Source: Mantis religiosa
Lineage: Eukaryota; Arthropoda; Insecta; Mantodea; Mantidae
Assembly: GCA_030765055.1 (NCBI GenBank)
Contig: CM060954.1
Location: 110,243,813-110,307,812, forward strand
Length of the DNA: 64,000 nt
Direction of reading: 5' to 3'
Shown: one piece after another, positions 11,469-24,119 of the stretch
How positions within the stretch are numbered: the stretch's first letter is position 1
How the letters are laid out: every line of letters begins with the position of its first letter
Notes under the pieces: generated by a model
The model's database searches: none
What the model was told of the DNA's origin: nothing
The model's input: the letters and a program-made list of their open reading frames with translations, nothing else
Program-made: the position numbers and the translations under genes

Positions 11469-12522
11469 TCAGTCACCTTCAAAATACTCTCCATTTAATG
11501 CGATGCATTTGTCAAGTCTTTTTCCCACTGTTGGAAGCATGTTTGGAGCTCTTCAAGTTTGATATTGTCCAGTGTCCTTTGTGAAGCTGTTTCTACCGCC
11601 TCCACGTCGTCATAACGCTCCCCTTTTAGCGTATATTTCATGGGTGGAAATAGGAAAAAGTCGCACGGGACTAGGTCCGGCGAATACGGAGCGTGGGGAA
11701 CGACAGACCACCTCTGAGATGCCAAATAGTGGGTCACTCATAAGGCCGTGTGTGCTGGAGCGTTGTCGTGATGCAGAAACCAGTCAGCGGATCGCCAAAG
11801 TTCCGGGCGTTTCCTCCCCACATCCTCTCGCAGACACCTTAAAACATCCAAGTAGAAATGCTGGTTAACAGTCTGGCCAGAGGGTATGAATTCCCGATGC
11901 ACAATTCCACGAGCATTAAAAAAGACAATGATCATCGTCTTCACATTTGACCTCACTTGACTTGCTTTTTTTGTCTGGGAGAGGTGGGAGTCCTCCACTG
12001 GCTTGACGGTTGCTTGGTTTCTGGGTCATACCCGTAACACTAACTCTCATCCCCTATAATTACTTTGTTCAAGAAGTTTGGATCACGTGCAATCTCTGTT
12101 TTCAAGTCCTGACACACATTCATGCGGATGGTTTTGTGCTCCTGTGTGAGAAGGATTGGAACAAATTTAGCAGCAACACGTCTCATGTGCAAATCCTCCC
12201 TCAAAATCCGCTGGCACGAGCTCCTAGTGATTCCTGTAGCTGCTTAAATTTGGTCGATCGTTTGGCAACGATCCTCGTTGATCTTTTGACAGACTTTTTC
12301 AATATTCTCCTCATTTCGCGATATTGAAGGGTGTCCAGAACGAGCTTGGTCTTCAGCACATATCTCACCACGTTTAAGGAGCCCAAACCACTCGAAAACC
12401 TGTGTGCGGCTCATAGCGTCCTCCTGGAAAGCTCCCTGATGCAGTGTTATGTCTCCGTTACAGTTATTTTTAAGAAGGAAACAAAATTTCACAGACACTC
12501 TTTGTTCTTTTAAAGTTGCCAT
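11469..12522 (-). pseudogene. Near full-length mariner transposase pseudogene (D,D34D type)
   Basis: Read on the minus strand from the ATG at 12520-12522 to the TGA at 11469-11471, the relic covers about 350 codons, close to the usual mariner length of 345. In order there is an N-terminal helix-turn-helix region, then IIGDES (first Asp, near 12045). Next come HHDNAPAHTA (second Asp) and VPCDFFLFP (third Asp), with 34 residues between the second and third. The C-terminus reads KCIALNGEYFEGD. Breaks: TAA near 12244, TAG near 12031, a frameshift near 11955, TGA at 11738-11740 and a one-base loss in the A run near 11510. I could not see convincing terminal inverted repeats. Confidence 0.85.
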
Positions 12523-12930
12523 AACGACTTCGCAGAGGTAACTCGCCAACAGGCAGAGAAACACAATACCACACTTGCACGTTCAGCTCTACACTGACGC
12601 CGCCTGCACAGCTGTTTCATGAAGGTCTCTACTAACACAATCTAGCGTGAGAACCCTGCATTACGTCTACGAGTGGTAGCGCATTGGAATCCGGTTTCTT
12701 TTGGGTCTCACTGAACTCTATCGTATAACATTAAAACATCTCAAGTTTCAGGCACTTCTACTTGCTACTGAGTTAGTGAGTTTCATTGTACACAAGTTCA
12801 GGAATGTCTGTTGTTCTGCAACTCAGACAGGCACTGTGTACATAAGCATAATATTGGACTCATCCAAGAACATAAAAGTATGTGTTGTGACTATAAGATG
12901 GCTTTCAGCAGGGTGCAGTAACTTCTGTAA

Positions 12931-13269
12931 GTGGCGAAAAAGCAAGAGATGTGGAAAATGAATACATATAACATTATTGAATGTAGATCAAACATTGTTA
13001 CTGCTAGCAAGAACTCTAGCAATGTTGCTGAATGCTTAGTACAAATTGAAGTGGTTTCCAGTGGAGACACAAAATTTGCTGAAACCATACTGAAGAAAGT
13101 TTACGATAAAGAAATTCCCCTGAAAGCAGTGAAAGCCAAGGGCATTTCAAAGTATCTTGCTTCAGTCCTTCCTGAGAAACAATACTTATATTCAAACTCT
13201 TTGTGATAAATATAGCAGTGAACAGATATCTAATGGAGAAGAATCGGGAAGTGAGGTGTGGGATTGAGA
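12931..13269 (+). pseudogene. Unrecognised open frame, possibly a broken coding remnant
   Basis: A 91-residue frame (12931-13206) with a biased, non-repetitive composition, including FAETILKKVYDKEIPLKAVK and GISKYLASVLPEKQYLY. It ends at TGA. If one base is missing there, the next frame runs on with an acidic Ser/Glu-rich tail to a stop at about 13269. That pattern suggests a decayed gene or transposon protein with an acidic C-terminus. I do not recognise the family and see no start that is clearly real. It sits between two mariner relics. Confidence 0.3.
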
Positions 13270-13484
13270 TTAGTATAACTGAATGAATGTAATGTCTATT
13301 TCTGTTATTATGCTACAAGTAAAACGTGGTTCAACACAAATATGAGTACTATAAAATATTTTCACCATTCCTTGCATCTTTAGAGATAATTCCTCTATGC
13401 ATTTGATAATACAGTCGTTTCAATGCATTTGCACGCCCAGATGAGTTTCATAACTGCACAAGTTCAATAAAATCATTATAAATA

Positions 13485-14830
13485 CGAGGCATGGTTTTTA
13501 AGTCAGCACCGTTTTGGAATTAAAAAAAAAACGTGCATAGATATCGCAATAATTTTATTTTTACATGAAAGCCTGTACCTTAATCTACTTTTCTACATAA
13601 TTTCCGGGAATATTGAGGCACTTGTCATAACGTGGCGCCAGTTTTTGAATACCCTCCTCATAAAATTCTGCCGTCTGACGTGTTAACCACTGTCTCACAA
13701 CTGTTTTGACCTCGTTATCGTCTTGAAGACGCTGACCGCCCCGATGTTTCTTCAAGTGCTGGAACAAATGGTAGTCGCGGGGCGCCAGATCAGGGCCTAT
13801 ATGGAGGATGATCTTGAGTTTCCCATTGAAAAGATTTGATGAGACCTTTGGTCCGATTAGCCACATGTGGACGGGCAGCAAAACGATACCCTTACTCAAC
13901 TTACCACGTCTTTTGTTCTGGATTCCACGGCGCAGATTGTTCAATGTCTCACAATAAGACGCTGAATTCTTTGTCTCATTACGACGCAGAAACTCCATTA
14001 GCAATACTCCTTTTCCTGTTCCAAAAAAAAAAAAAAAATAAATAAAACAACTGTGCACATGATTTTCTGGGAAGAAATTGTTTGCTTAAACTTCACTTTT
14101 GTGGGTGATATTGATTGTTGCCATTCCATGGATTGTTGTTTCGATTCTGGTGTGACGTAGGCCACCCATGTTTCGTCACCAGTAACAATTTGGTCCAAAA
14201 AATCTTCACCTTCATTGTGGTACCGCTCAAGGAAAGTCAATGCACTGCCTAAACGTTGGGCTTTGTGCAAATCCGTCAACTTTTTCGGAACCCAACGTGA
14301 ACACAATTTCCATTACTTCAAGTTCTCGATCACAATGCGATACAAAACACTACGAGAATATTGAGGAAAATAGTCGCACAATGATGAATTGTAAAGCGTC
14401 TGTTTTCTCTCACCTTTTCGTCCACTTTCTGCACCAAATCTTCAGTAACGACCGAAGGACGCCCACTCCGTTCTTCAACATGCACATTTCTGCGGCCATC
14501 TTTAAATGCTCTCACCCATTTCCTTAGCATTCCAACACTCGTTATGTTTTGTCCGTAAACTTCACAGATCTCACAATGAATATCGATCGATTTTACGCCT
14601 TTAGCACTAAGAAATCGTATAACAGCCCGTACTTCACAATCGGCCGGACTCACGATTGTCGGAGGCATCTTAAACACTCAGTAACCAACGTATACAATGA
14701 ATAATCAGATTGTAATGGCGCCAGTGCTTAGACAAGAGATGTAGGTAACGAGCGCGCATGCGCGGAACGTCGACCGTAATGCTGCGGCGACGGAATCGTA
14801 AAACGGTACTGACTTTAAAAACTTGCCTCG
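13485..14830 (-). mobile_element. Mariner element with both terminal inverted repeats
   Basis: About 1.35 kb bounded by TA at 13483-13484 and 14831-14832. The left end, CGAGGCATGGTTTTTAAGTC, and the right end (complement reads CGAGGCAAGTTTTTAAAGTC) form an inverted repeat of about 31 bases with few mismatches. Its termini resemble the CGAGGTATGTCCAGAAAGTA ends of the deleted mariners at 1796 and 24120, so the families may be related. The single long frame inside is a broken transposase. Confidence 0.9.
13585..14668 (-). pseudogene. Mariner transposase pseudogene lacking the second catalytic Asp
   Basis: The start is taken at the ATG at 14666-14668 (MPPTIVSPADCEVRAVIRFL); an upstream GTG also exists. 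Visible in order are the helix-turn-helix N-terminus and the linker WVPKKLTDLHKAQR. The first Asp follows in VTGDETWV, then PDLAPRDYHLF with the third Asp, then FYEEGIQKLAPRYDKC. Breaks: a frameshift near 14385, a TAA near 14310, and a run of T (about 16) inserted near 14024-14039. Near 13880 a deletion joins GIVLL straight to the sequence for RPHVAN, so the HDNA motif with the second catalytic Asp is missing. It is inactive. Confidence 0.85.
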
Positions 14831-14832
14831 TA

Positions 14833-16485
14833 TTATAACAAAGTATCATTGGTAGCTGAAATTAATGAACTGTAAAACAAATATACTGAACAAAAGTTCA
14901 TGTGTTACAAAAATCATAATATTGGCACATCATTTACAGAAGCTATGGAAATTTTGTTTATTTTTTCGAAACTTGTTTGACTGGACTTTTGCACTTATGA
15001 AAGTCATATCTTCAATTGTGTAAACGTTCTCCCGAACTAGCAACAGAGAATGTCGAAACGGATAGAAGAATAAAAGAAAGACAGAAAAAATCTCAAAGAA
15101 TGGTTGCAGTGCATTCAGGTTCATTGTTTTAATTCAGCGTCTCCACTTTATTCAGAGAACCTTGTCTAGCACGTCTTTAATGAGAGTATCGAACACAAAG
15201 TTGGTAATCTTTGAGTGAAGGGCGCTGTGACGAAACAACCAGTCCGGAAATGAATTGCTGGACTCCAACAGCGGTGGACGCAGAGTTCTGTGAACTTTGG
15301 TTATCTAAAGCGGCCTACATGCACAACACAAAGGCCTGTGTGGAGATAAGGGTGGCGCACACCGAAAACACAGTGTCCTTCCTATATAAACATGTTTCGT
15401 CCCTTTATCACAGTGATGGCAACTTGCAGGGGTTTACCTCAAAGTATGTAAATGTCCCTTTGTTACCTTAGTCGTCATCAGAAACCTTTTATCATTTTTG
15501 AATGAATATTTCAAATGTTTTCGCAGGAAAGTAAATGTCAGGGAATATTTTGCATAAAAATGCTTTATTTTCAATTTTAATTACAGATATCCCTTAAAAC
15601 AAACAACAATCACAATAAGTTGACTACAAGAAAATTTTAAAAAGTCATTAATATGTACACTTTAGAATTATAGTTTTTTTCTGTCTAATATTTGGTTCTT
15701 CTGTGACTATTTTCTCCCAGTTTAAAGCCTAGATTGTTAATGTCTGGACTAAGCAGCTTCTATCTCTTTCTCTCATATTAACTCTTGAGAAACAAACACT
15801 CGAAAAAGCTATTGTGTTCGGTTTTTTGGGCCTAATAATAAAGGAATAAATTGGATTATATGAGTTATTCGTCGTGCACTAGATTTGGACCAATGGAAGT
15901 AAAACAGTAATGTCCTAAAATAAACTTAAGAAATCCTGTTATTTTAAGAGCGTGCCCTAAGGATTGTTTTATACTTCACTTCTATTTGGCAAAGTTTGCA
16001 TATATAATTAGTAATTTCTGAAGTACAATATAACCATGTTATCAAAGACTGGTTATGGTAGAATTCCTAAACAACAACCATTCACCGTTTTCTATAAAAG
16101 GGTGGGTATTTCACTACAAACATCTTCTCTTAATGTGCCTTCAATTTCAACCCGAATGTGCAATGGTTTTGGCATTTGTAAATGGATTTAGTATTTTAAT
16201 AACCAAGTGTCTGGTTAGGTAGTGTTACAAAGTAGGTGTGTGTTTTATCTTATCATATAAGCTTCAGGTGGTTTGCATTGTTTAATTAGCATGAATTCTA
16301 AACACCTTAGAACGGAACTTTAAAAATACTCACGTTCAATTTAGCCACAAATATCATAAATATCCTTAGGCGATCTCCTCACTGGATACGTCTCTTTTGT
16401 CATTTTATGAAGTGTAGTTTGTTTACGGGCTTTAGCTATGGTTTACTTTTACCCTCAATGAAGTGCCATCAATTGCTCGAAAAAG
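14833..16485. other. AT-rich sequence, no gene recognised
   Basis: Small open frames (14930-15124 minus, 15211-15471 plus) have no recognised domain. Nothing else is supported. Confidence 0.45.
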
Positions 16486-16495
16486 ACTCAACAGA

Positions 16496-16699
16496 GGGGT
16501 CCCGGGTTCGATTCCCGGCGGTGGGGGTGGGGATTTTTCTCCCACCAAGATAATTCCCCATCTTCCCCAGAGTCTGGAAGTATGAATGAGAGTCTGAATG
16601 TGCGCGTGATGTAAAGATTAAAATATAAAGATAACGATATGACCATAGTAGTTAAAGGCAATGGAACAAGCAAAAACAAAAAACAAAAAACAAAAAAAT
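16496..16699 (+). mobile_element. 5'-truncated tRNA-derived SINE, family A, with 10-bp duplication
   Basis: It begins at GGGGTCCCGGGTTCGATTCC, that is, at the B box, so the A box is lost. The body matches the complement of 42601-42858 (GGTGGGGGTGGGGATTTT and following). The tail is AAAAC-rich. Perfect 10-bp repeats ACTCAACAGA at 16486-16495 and 16700-16709 flank it, supporting insertion of an already truncated copy by target-primed reverse transcription. Confidence 0.8.
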
Positions 16700-17108
16700 A
16701 CTCAACAGAATCAATTATGGGGCATTGATATCAAGATTCATCTATGACATTTTATAGTGAAAATACATGGAAAACATCTTCCATAGGACACTTATTCTAT
16801 ATATTCTAATTTGATCGGGTGACTCGACAATCACCTGCCTGAAATCAGCTAATACATTTTACTATGTACCCAATTGCAAGACCACACTAAACATACCATA
16901 CCACTAAGATTACATGTTGCGAAGAGGAAATCAGCGGCAGTGATATTTCATTTTTCCCATTAGTAAGTGTCTAAATCCCGATATACGCAGGAAATTGGAC
17001 AATTTTTGTGAAATATTCTAAATTTTAATTTTTTGTTCTGGTTAAACTTGGTCTCAATAGGGCAAACCAAAGACCGGTTATTATTTTTAATGTACTTTCA
17101 CCAAATAA

Positions 17109-17744
17109 AAGGATGCCGGGATAGCGCAGTGGTTCCGTTCGTGGCTTCCGTGCTATGGCTCCCGTGTTCGTTTTTTTTTTTTTAATTTTTTAATTTTTTA
17201 ATTTTACGTCCTCCAACCTTAGGTCTTATCGGGCGATGAATGAGAATGAAATGGGTGAAATGATGCTCAAATGAGTCCGGGGTCCATGGAGCTTAGAGCT
17301 ACCCGACATTGGTCTTTCACGACAAGGGAAAACCCCGGGCAAACCTTATCCAGGTAACTCACCCTAACCGAGATTCGAACTCGGGACCTCTTTAACGTGA
17401 GGCAGACATGCTACCACCACGCTACCGAGGCGGGTTCTCCCGAGTTCGATTTCCGGCTCTGGGGTAGGCGATTTTAAGTTGGCCCGCTACAGCCTTCCCC
17501 TCTGTCTAGCAAATGTGAAGTGTCCCCTATGCCCAATGTGGTTCGGAGTCCACGGTATTTTAGGTGTAGGTCGTTTCGCCTCACCGTCATCTTCACTATC
17601 ACCCCATCACTGGAGGTAATAGACACCGCCCCCTGGGTGCCTCCACCTGAGAAATGGTGTCGGAACCTCACGTGGCGGGGAGAGATTACCTCGAAGGCTA
17701 GGACTGCCATGTGGGGCGTGTTGGTAACCAACCAACCAACCAAG
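17109..17744 (+). mobile_element. tRNA-derived SINE, family C, interrupted by another SINE
   Basis: The head GGATGCCGGGATAGCGCAGT carries an A-box-like element. The B box GAGTTCGATTTCC resumes after the inner insertion, at about 17442. The body continues to a short (ACCA)n end at 17727-17742. Imperfect flanking repeats TTTCACCAAATAA (17096-17108) and TTTTACTAAATAA (17745-17757) match at 11 of 13 positions. The family D SINE at 17171-17436 splits it. Confidence 0.7.
17171..17436 (-). mobile_element. SINE, family D, nested in the family C SINE
   Basis: The minus-strand copy has its tRNA-like head at the right (complement GTAGCGTGGTGGTAGCATGT, B box GAGTTCGAATCTCGG) and a T-rich tail, ATTTTTTAATTTTTTAATTT, at the left. 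The flanking repeats CTCCCGTGTTCG (17159-17170) and CTCCCGAGTTCG (17437-17448) match at 11 of 12. The target is the B box of the outer SINE, so this insertion is the younger event. Confidence 0.85.
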
Positions 17745-17757
17745 TTTTACTAAATAA

Positions 17758-18462
17758 TCCAGCTGGATTTGTAACATCAATGTTACTTCACTTATTAATT
17801 CTACTTTTCTTTCAATCCGATTTCCATTCATAATTTTCGTTTTGTACTTTGCTTTCCTTGTTTCTTTCGCTTGTTCTTTACATCTCTCTTATCTTTTTTC
17901 TGTCTTTCCAAAATTTTTCCAAAATTTCAATTCTAACAGTACTTATATCCTCAATTCTCTTGAGAATTGAGGCGGTTCTTGCCCTTAAGTACCTCGTTGA
18001 GCCCTCCCGGCACTAAGCACCTCATATGATAGGATATGTGACGGGTGAGGGCTACGGATGGGAGTTTTACAACAGGTCGGGGTGTTTTTCAGGGTAGGTC
18101 TGCATGTATTCTCTCCTCTGGGTTCAAGGGAGTGAGTGCGTCCTTACAGTGTATGGGTAATCCTATAGAAGGCACCACGACAGTTGAATGGCAAATTTAT
18201 ATAAGTCGTCCTCTCCATTCGTCACTGTTGTGTAGGTGTAACTCGCACATTAGGCGGGAGTGCTGTGCGCGTGACTTGACGGTTAGTTTAAATCACAGTC
18301 GCCAGTTAACTTGTAACTTACTAGGACGCGCCGAGTGATGTATGTAGCTGTGTACGCGTTTTCGTTCCTGGACGTCGCGAGGACATTACTTCGCGCACTA
18401 GAGCATTTCCGGAGGATTATACAACAACAGAGGTGGGTAAAAACTTAATGATGTTGTAATGT
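17758..18462. other. No gene recognised
   Basis: A T/C-rich patch at 17830-17960, then GC-richer sequence with no identified domain or repeat. Confidence 0.4.
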
Positions 18463-18699
18463 GTGATGTTTCTCTCACTCGCTAATACAGAATGTTCGAT
18501 AACCACATAAAATGTGATGTTCCATCCGTTCGTGAACACACACTTTGATGAACTTTTAGTACGTGTTGCTCCTTTCACTCACCAAAACAGAGTGTTTGAT
18601 AATCACCTTAAGTATGTTGCTCCGTCCATTCGCGAACACGGACTTTGATGAACTTTCAGTACGTGTTGCACCTCTCACTCACCAAAACAAAGTGTTTTT
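18463..18699 (+). repeat. Tandem repeat, 100-bp period, about 2.4 copies
   Basis: Units begin at 18463, 18563 and 18663 with the GTG(A/T)TG start. They share CTCTCACTC, CAAAACAGAGTGTTTGATAA, CCATTCG(T/C)GAACAC and TTTGATGAACTTT. The period is exactly 100 bases. Unit 2 is closer to unit 3 than to unit 1. The sequence is not obviously coding. Confidence 0.85.
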
Positions 18700-19459
18700 C
18701 CTAGCAAACATCAAACGTCGCCATTGCACAAATTTTCCATTCCTTTCGCCAAATTTTGGACACTTTAGAGCTCATGTGACCTCTTACTCGTTTCTTGCAG
18801 GTTCTGTTTCATCCCTACTCTTAAATTTCATAGCAATTTCGAGTTTCTGAGGCATGTATTACACGCAGCTATCACTTCCCCACGGTCTAAATAATTAATG
18901 CAAGAGCACGTTTGCAAAAGTGTAGCTTAAATCCCCGGTGTCAATTCTCTCAGCACGTATCATGTAAAGACCAATGCATTGGCAGGCGACTCGTTGTCGC
19001 TTGGGTCTACCCTTGGGCGATTCTCGAACAATGCCCGCTTTGTCGGCTCAACACAAGGAACATCTTTGTGAGGGTACTAGTCGGCCAAGATATGAATGCA
19101 TTTGCAGAAGGCCAGTACTGTTTTGTTTACTACATGAAGCTTAGGGAACCACGCGGAGTGAGGGGTATCAAGGGGAAAGGCGATACTGGGAATGTACAGT
19201 AACACAATTAAAACAGTACACGCCTGCTGGTGTCTTCACGTTAGTTCTCGGAAGTAGCAAGTCTGGGAATGTTTGTTTCAGGTCCTTCATCTGCTATATC
19301 CGTGTCACTGCATCCTTTTCCTTCAATATTCATATTCTCAAAAAACAGTAATCAGGATTGCAGTATTTATCGTTATCATTGTTGCTCTCTAGACCCACGT
19401 TTATAATTATATCTTCAATTGTTTCCTCCATTAACTCATCTCGGCACGTATAGTCTTGC
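18700..19459. other. No gene recognised
   Basis: Open frame 18912-19202 has no recognised domain. No repeat is identified. Confidence 0.4.
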
Positions 19460-20460
19460 TCAATTCATTTCACTTGTCTGCATGCTACTATCCAAATCGG
19501 TTTGTGTAATTTGAGTTATGCAGCTTGTTGTCATAGCTCTCACATTACTCAAAGTAATCGAAGTATATCTTTGCTGCAATCTTTGTTTACTTCCAGATAG
19601 CTCTATAGGGTTAAGGTCACAGAGCCACGGAGGAAGGCTTAGGACTGTAAAATCCCTTTGTTCCATTATTAAATCAAGTTAATAAACAGGCTGTTTAATT
19701 AATTTTCACTGTCTCTAGAAGCTCATTTTTTGTCAGTTACGCATCGTGTTTAATTTTCTTTTGTGTTGGCCAATGAATAAACTGTGCCTTTCGAGATGTA
19801 GTGTTAGGGGCTTTATTTTCCATTACGGTACGGTAAAACAATGCTTTCAGGTAGAATATTTGATATTAATTTCTCTTCCACCCACTTTAATTCCATCATA
19901 GCTATCTGCTGATTTCGATTTTGAATCGTAAATCAATTCAGCTCCCTCAATAAATCCCATGGATCCCCCTGCATGTGCAATTGCTCTTTGACCAGCACTA
20001 GTATTAGTCAAAACACCTGGTACTTCGTCATATTGCTAGCACTTCTTGACGGTTTAGTGAGTATAGACCCAAGCCTCGTCTGTATAAACTACTGGTTTAC
20101 GTGGCCCTTTTTCATTTTTAATAATTCCTCTTAAGTACTCTGCAAATTTTGCAACTATTTGTGGTATCTTCATTAGCAAAGATCGTTTGTTCTTGCATTC
20201 CTTAAATTGAAATTCCAATTTATTTCAATATTTTTCTAAATGTTTCTTTGCCAACGCACTTATCAAATTCATCAAGACATATGGTTCTGCGTGATTTTCG
20301 GTTTTTCCACGTAGAAGTAACCTTAACCCGAGTTGATGAAGCATTTTATGTTCGTGATTGTTCTCGCAGACCTTCCCACTATTTTTGCTGTCCTAAAAGC
20401 TGCTTTATCAGGGGTACCACTTTTCCTGCTTTTCTTGTCTACAGAACTTTATAACCTGAT
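19460..20460 (-). pseudogene. DDE transposase relic (Tc1/mariner-related DDE_3 type)
   Basis: Read on the minus strand, fragments of a single transposase appear in order across about 1 kb. VLDEFDKCVGKETF lies near 20240-20280. RKPVVYTDEAWVYTH follows near 20065-20105, holding the first catalytic Asp. Next come GGSMGFIEGAELIYDSKSK near 19925 and WVEEKLISNILPES near 19870. LSLPPWLCDLNPIEL lies near 19620, with the Glu of the third motif. The region of the second Asp is too decayed to read. Many stops and frameshifts are present. Superfamily assignment rests on the YTDEAW and LPP-DLNPIEL motifs remembered from insect transposases. Confidence 0.7.
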
Positions 20461-20461
20461 A

Positions 20462-20620
20462 AGATTTTCTCCTGGGTTTTCCTTATACTTCAAGACGAAT
20501 GTCATGTAACTCTGAGCTCCATGGACCCTGGACTAATTTGAGCATGTTTTCACCCAATTCATTCACCGTCTGATATGACTTAACGTTGGAGGACGTACAT
20601 TACCGATAAAGAAAAAAATT
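20462..20620 (+). mobile_element. 5'-truncated SINE, family D
   Basis: It contains only the 3' part of family D: TTCAAGACGAATGTC, GTAACTCTGAGCTCCATGG, CATTCACCGTC and GTTGGAGGACGTA, ending in GAAAAAAATT. The tRNA-like head is missing. It abuts the 5' side of the transposase relic at 19460-20460. Confidence 0.75.
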
Positions 20621-20980
20621 ATATGCTTTACATCAGAGTGGCATACTTTTCTTGTTTTTAACTTTGTAGGTGCTTCCGTAATTAAACTCTTCACAAACAC
20701 ACGCCAATTTTATCGCAACGAGCACTGCCATTGCCACTATAATATTCGAATTTTAACTGCATAAGAAAAGGTTTAAAGAAGCACCGTGTTGAACTGCACG
20801 TCACATTGGAGGTATCTCGGTATTGTTGATGTTTGCGTTATCCGCACTGTACCTGCGGTACTCCGCCCACTTGTGACGTAACTGTTTAGTAATGCTTCTC
20901 GCCGAGGGCATTCATATTGTAGTCGAGTAGTAAGTATTCATTTTCCCGGCTCTCTTTACACGTTGGGTTCACATGCTTGC

Positions 20981-20983
<3 letters not shown>

Positions 20984-21045
<62 letters not shown>
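20984..21045. repeat. (AT)n microsatellite inside a perfect 11-bp inverted repeat
   Basis: About 62 bases of near-perfect AT dinucleotides. ATGCTTGCAAT (20973-20983) and ATTGCAAGCAT (21046-21056) flank the array as an exact inverted pair, so the whole 84 bases can fold back on itself. Confidence 0.95.
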
Positions 21046-21049
<4 letters not shown>

Positions 21050-21056
21050 CAAGCAT

Positions 21057-21810
21057 ATATCGGGATTGCCTGTTTAGCTTCTGCATCTGTATATTAAATC
21101 ATTATCCTCTATATTTGTTATAATTTAGCCTAATTCATATTGTGGTATCTTAATTATGCATTTAATACGACTTTCGCTGTTATTATGCTGATGTTATGCC
21201 TAACATGGACGATATCAGAATCCCAACATGTAAGTAGGAACAGATCGGATTTATCTTATTGCGCCTTTAGTATACAGTTTCATAACTGGCATTAAATACC
21301 GTTTCCTTCAGAAATTCTTTACTTCAGCGAATCCAAGGTCCAGCGAATCCAAGATCCAACGAATCGTTTGATCTCCGATCCGCAATTCCTTCACATCTTT
21401 GGATATATGATTATATTTCTATACATACAAAAGTGGTTAATTATAGAGTACTGTAATTTATGTCATTATTATGACCGATTGATATTATACCTTGCCTCTT
21501 GCCTCACTGCCCGGTACTTGTCACTTAGTGCTTGGATGGGAGGTGGAAACAAAGCACTTCTTTCTTGACGTCACAGACCGTACACGGCACTGGCCTGGAT
21601 ATCGTATAATATCAGCAGATCTTCTCGTATATCCTTGTTTGTTTTACTTGTTTGAAATTCGTGAAAATAAAATTATATTATTTAAGGAATTGTTTGACCA
21701 TATTATATTCTATAGTATTTTCAATAGATGTGCTTGAAGTGGTAAAACTATGAACTTGGAACATAAAAATGTAACCGAATTCTGATATATCTCATATGTA
21801 TATTACAGGT
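21057..21810. other. No gene recognised
   Basis: The triplet ATCCAAGGTCCAGCGAATCCAAGATCCAACGAATC near 21338-21365 is a small local repeat. Open frames here are short and unrecognised. Confidence 0.4.
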
Positions 21811-21965
21811 TCCAGTGGTTTACTGAGAAAAAAACGCGAGTCAGTCGGAGAATTTAATGTCCTGTTGGAATATTGCCAAGGTAATTCAGTGGTTAGAGCA
21901 GGCGGTCGGAGATGGGGAGATCCATGGTTCAAATTCCGGCTGTGACAATAAATTTTTCAGTCTGG
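21811..21965 (+). repeat. Repeat family F with internal tRNA-like sequence, copy 3
   Basis: AGTGGTTTACTGAG, then GAGAATTTAATGTC, then a tRNA-like stretch TAATTCAGTGGTTAGAGCA ... GAGATCCATGGTTCAAATTC. The same order, in reverse orientation, occurs at 59071-59277 and 59386-59592. The conserved module upstream of the tRNA-like part is about 60 bases here. Confidence 0.65.
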
Positions 21966-22456
21966 CTATACCTTTCTAAAGAATTAAGTAAGGTTTACTC
22001 ACTCTTTCAGAAAGGTTGTAACAAAACGAACTTTAATTTTTATGCCATTTAGATGAATGTGTATGGCACTTACGTTTATCTTTATGTCACAGGGTATAAA
22101 CCACTTGTTGCACTTCTCTGAAAACAGACATTCACTGAAAATGGATATGATTTGTACATATTTGACATATCCCTTTACCTAATACCGTGCGCTCGGAGAG
22201 TTTGCCGTTCCAGTAAAGCAAATAAAGTTCGTAATAATGCTATACCCCAGTAGATTATCACGCAATGCATAGCCGTTTCTCTCCAGTTTATCCCAAAAAG
22301 GGGGAGATATCCGGCAAAGCTCCTGTTCGTGCAACACACCATACTTCGCTGCTGCTTGGAAAACAAAGAATCAACGATATACGGTTGTGCTAAAAAGGAA
22401 GAGAAAGAAATGTGATAAGCCTACCTTTTTGCCCCTTTTTTGAAATAGGAAATAAC

Positions 22457-24119
<1,663 letters not shown>

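Noticed and set aside
11400..12720. Terminal inverted repeats for the mariner at 11469-12522
   Set aside because: I compared both flanks and found no convincing inverted match, so only the coding relic is reported.
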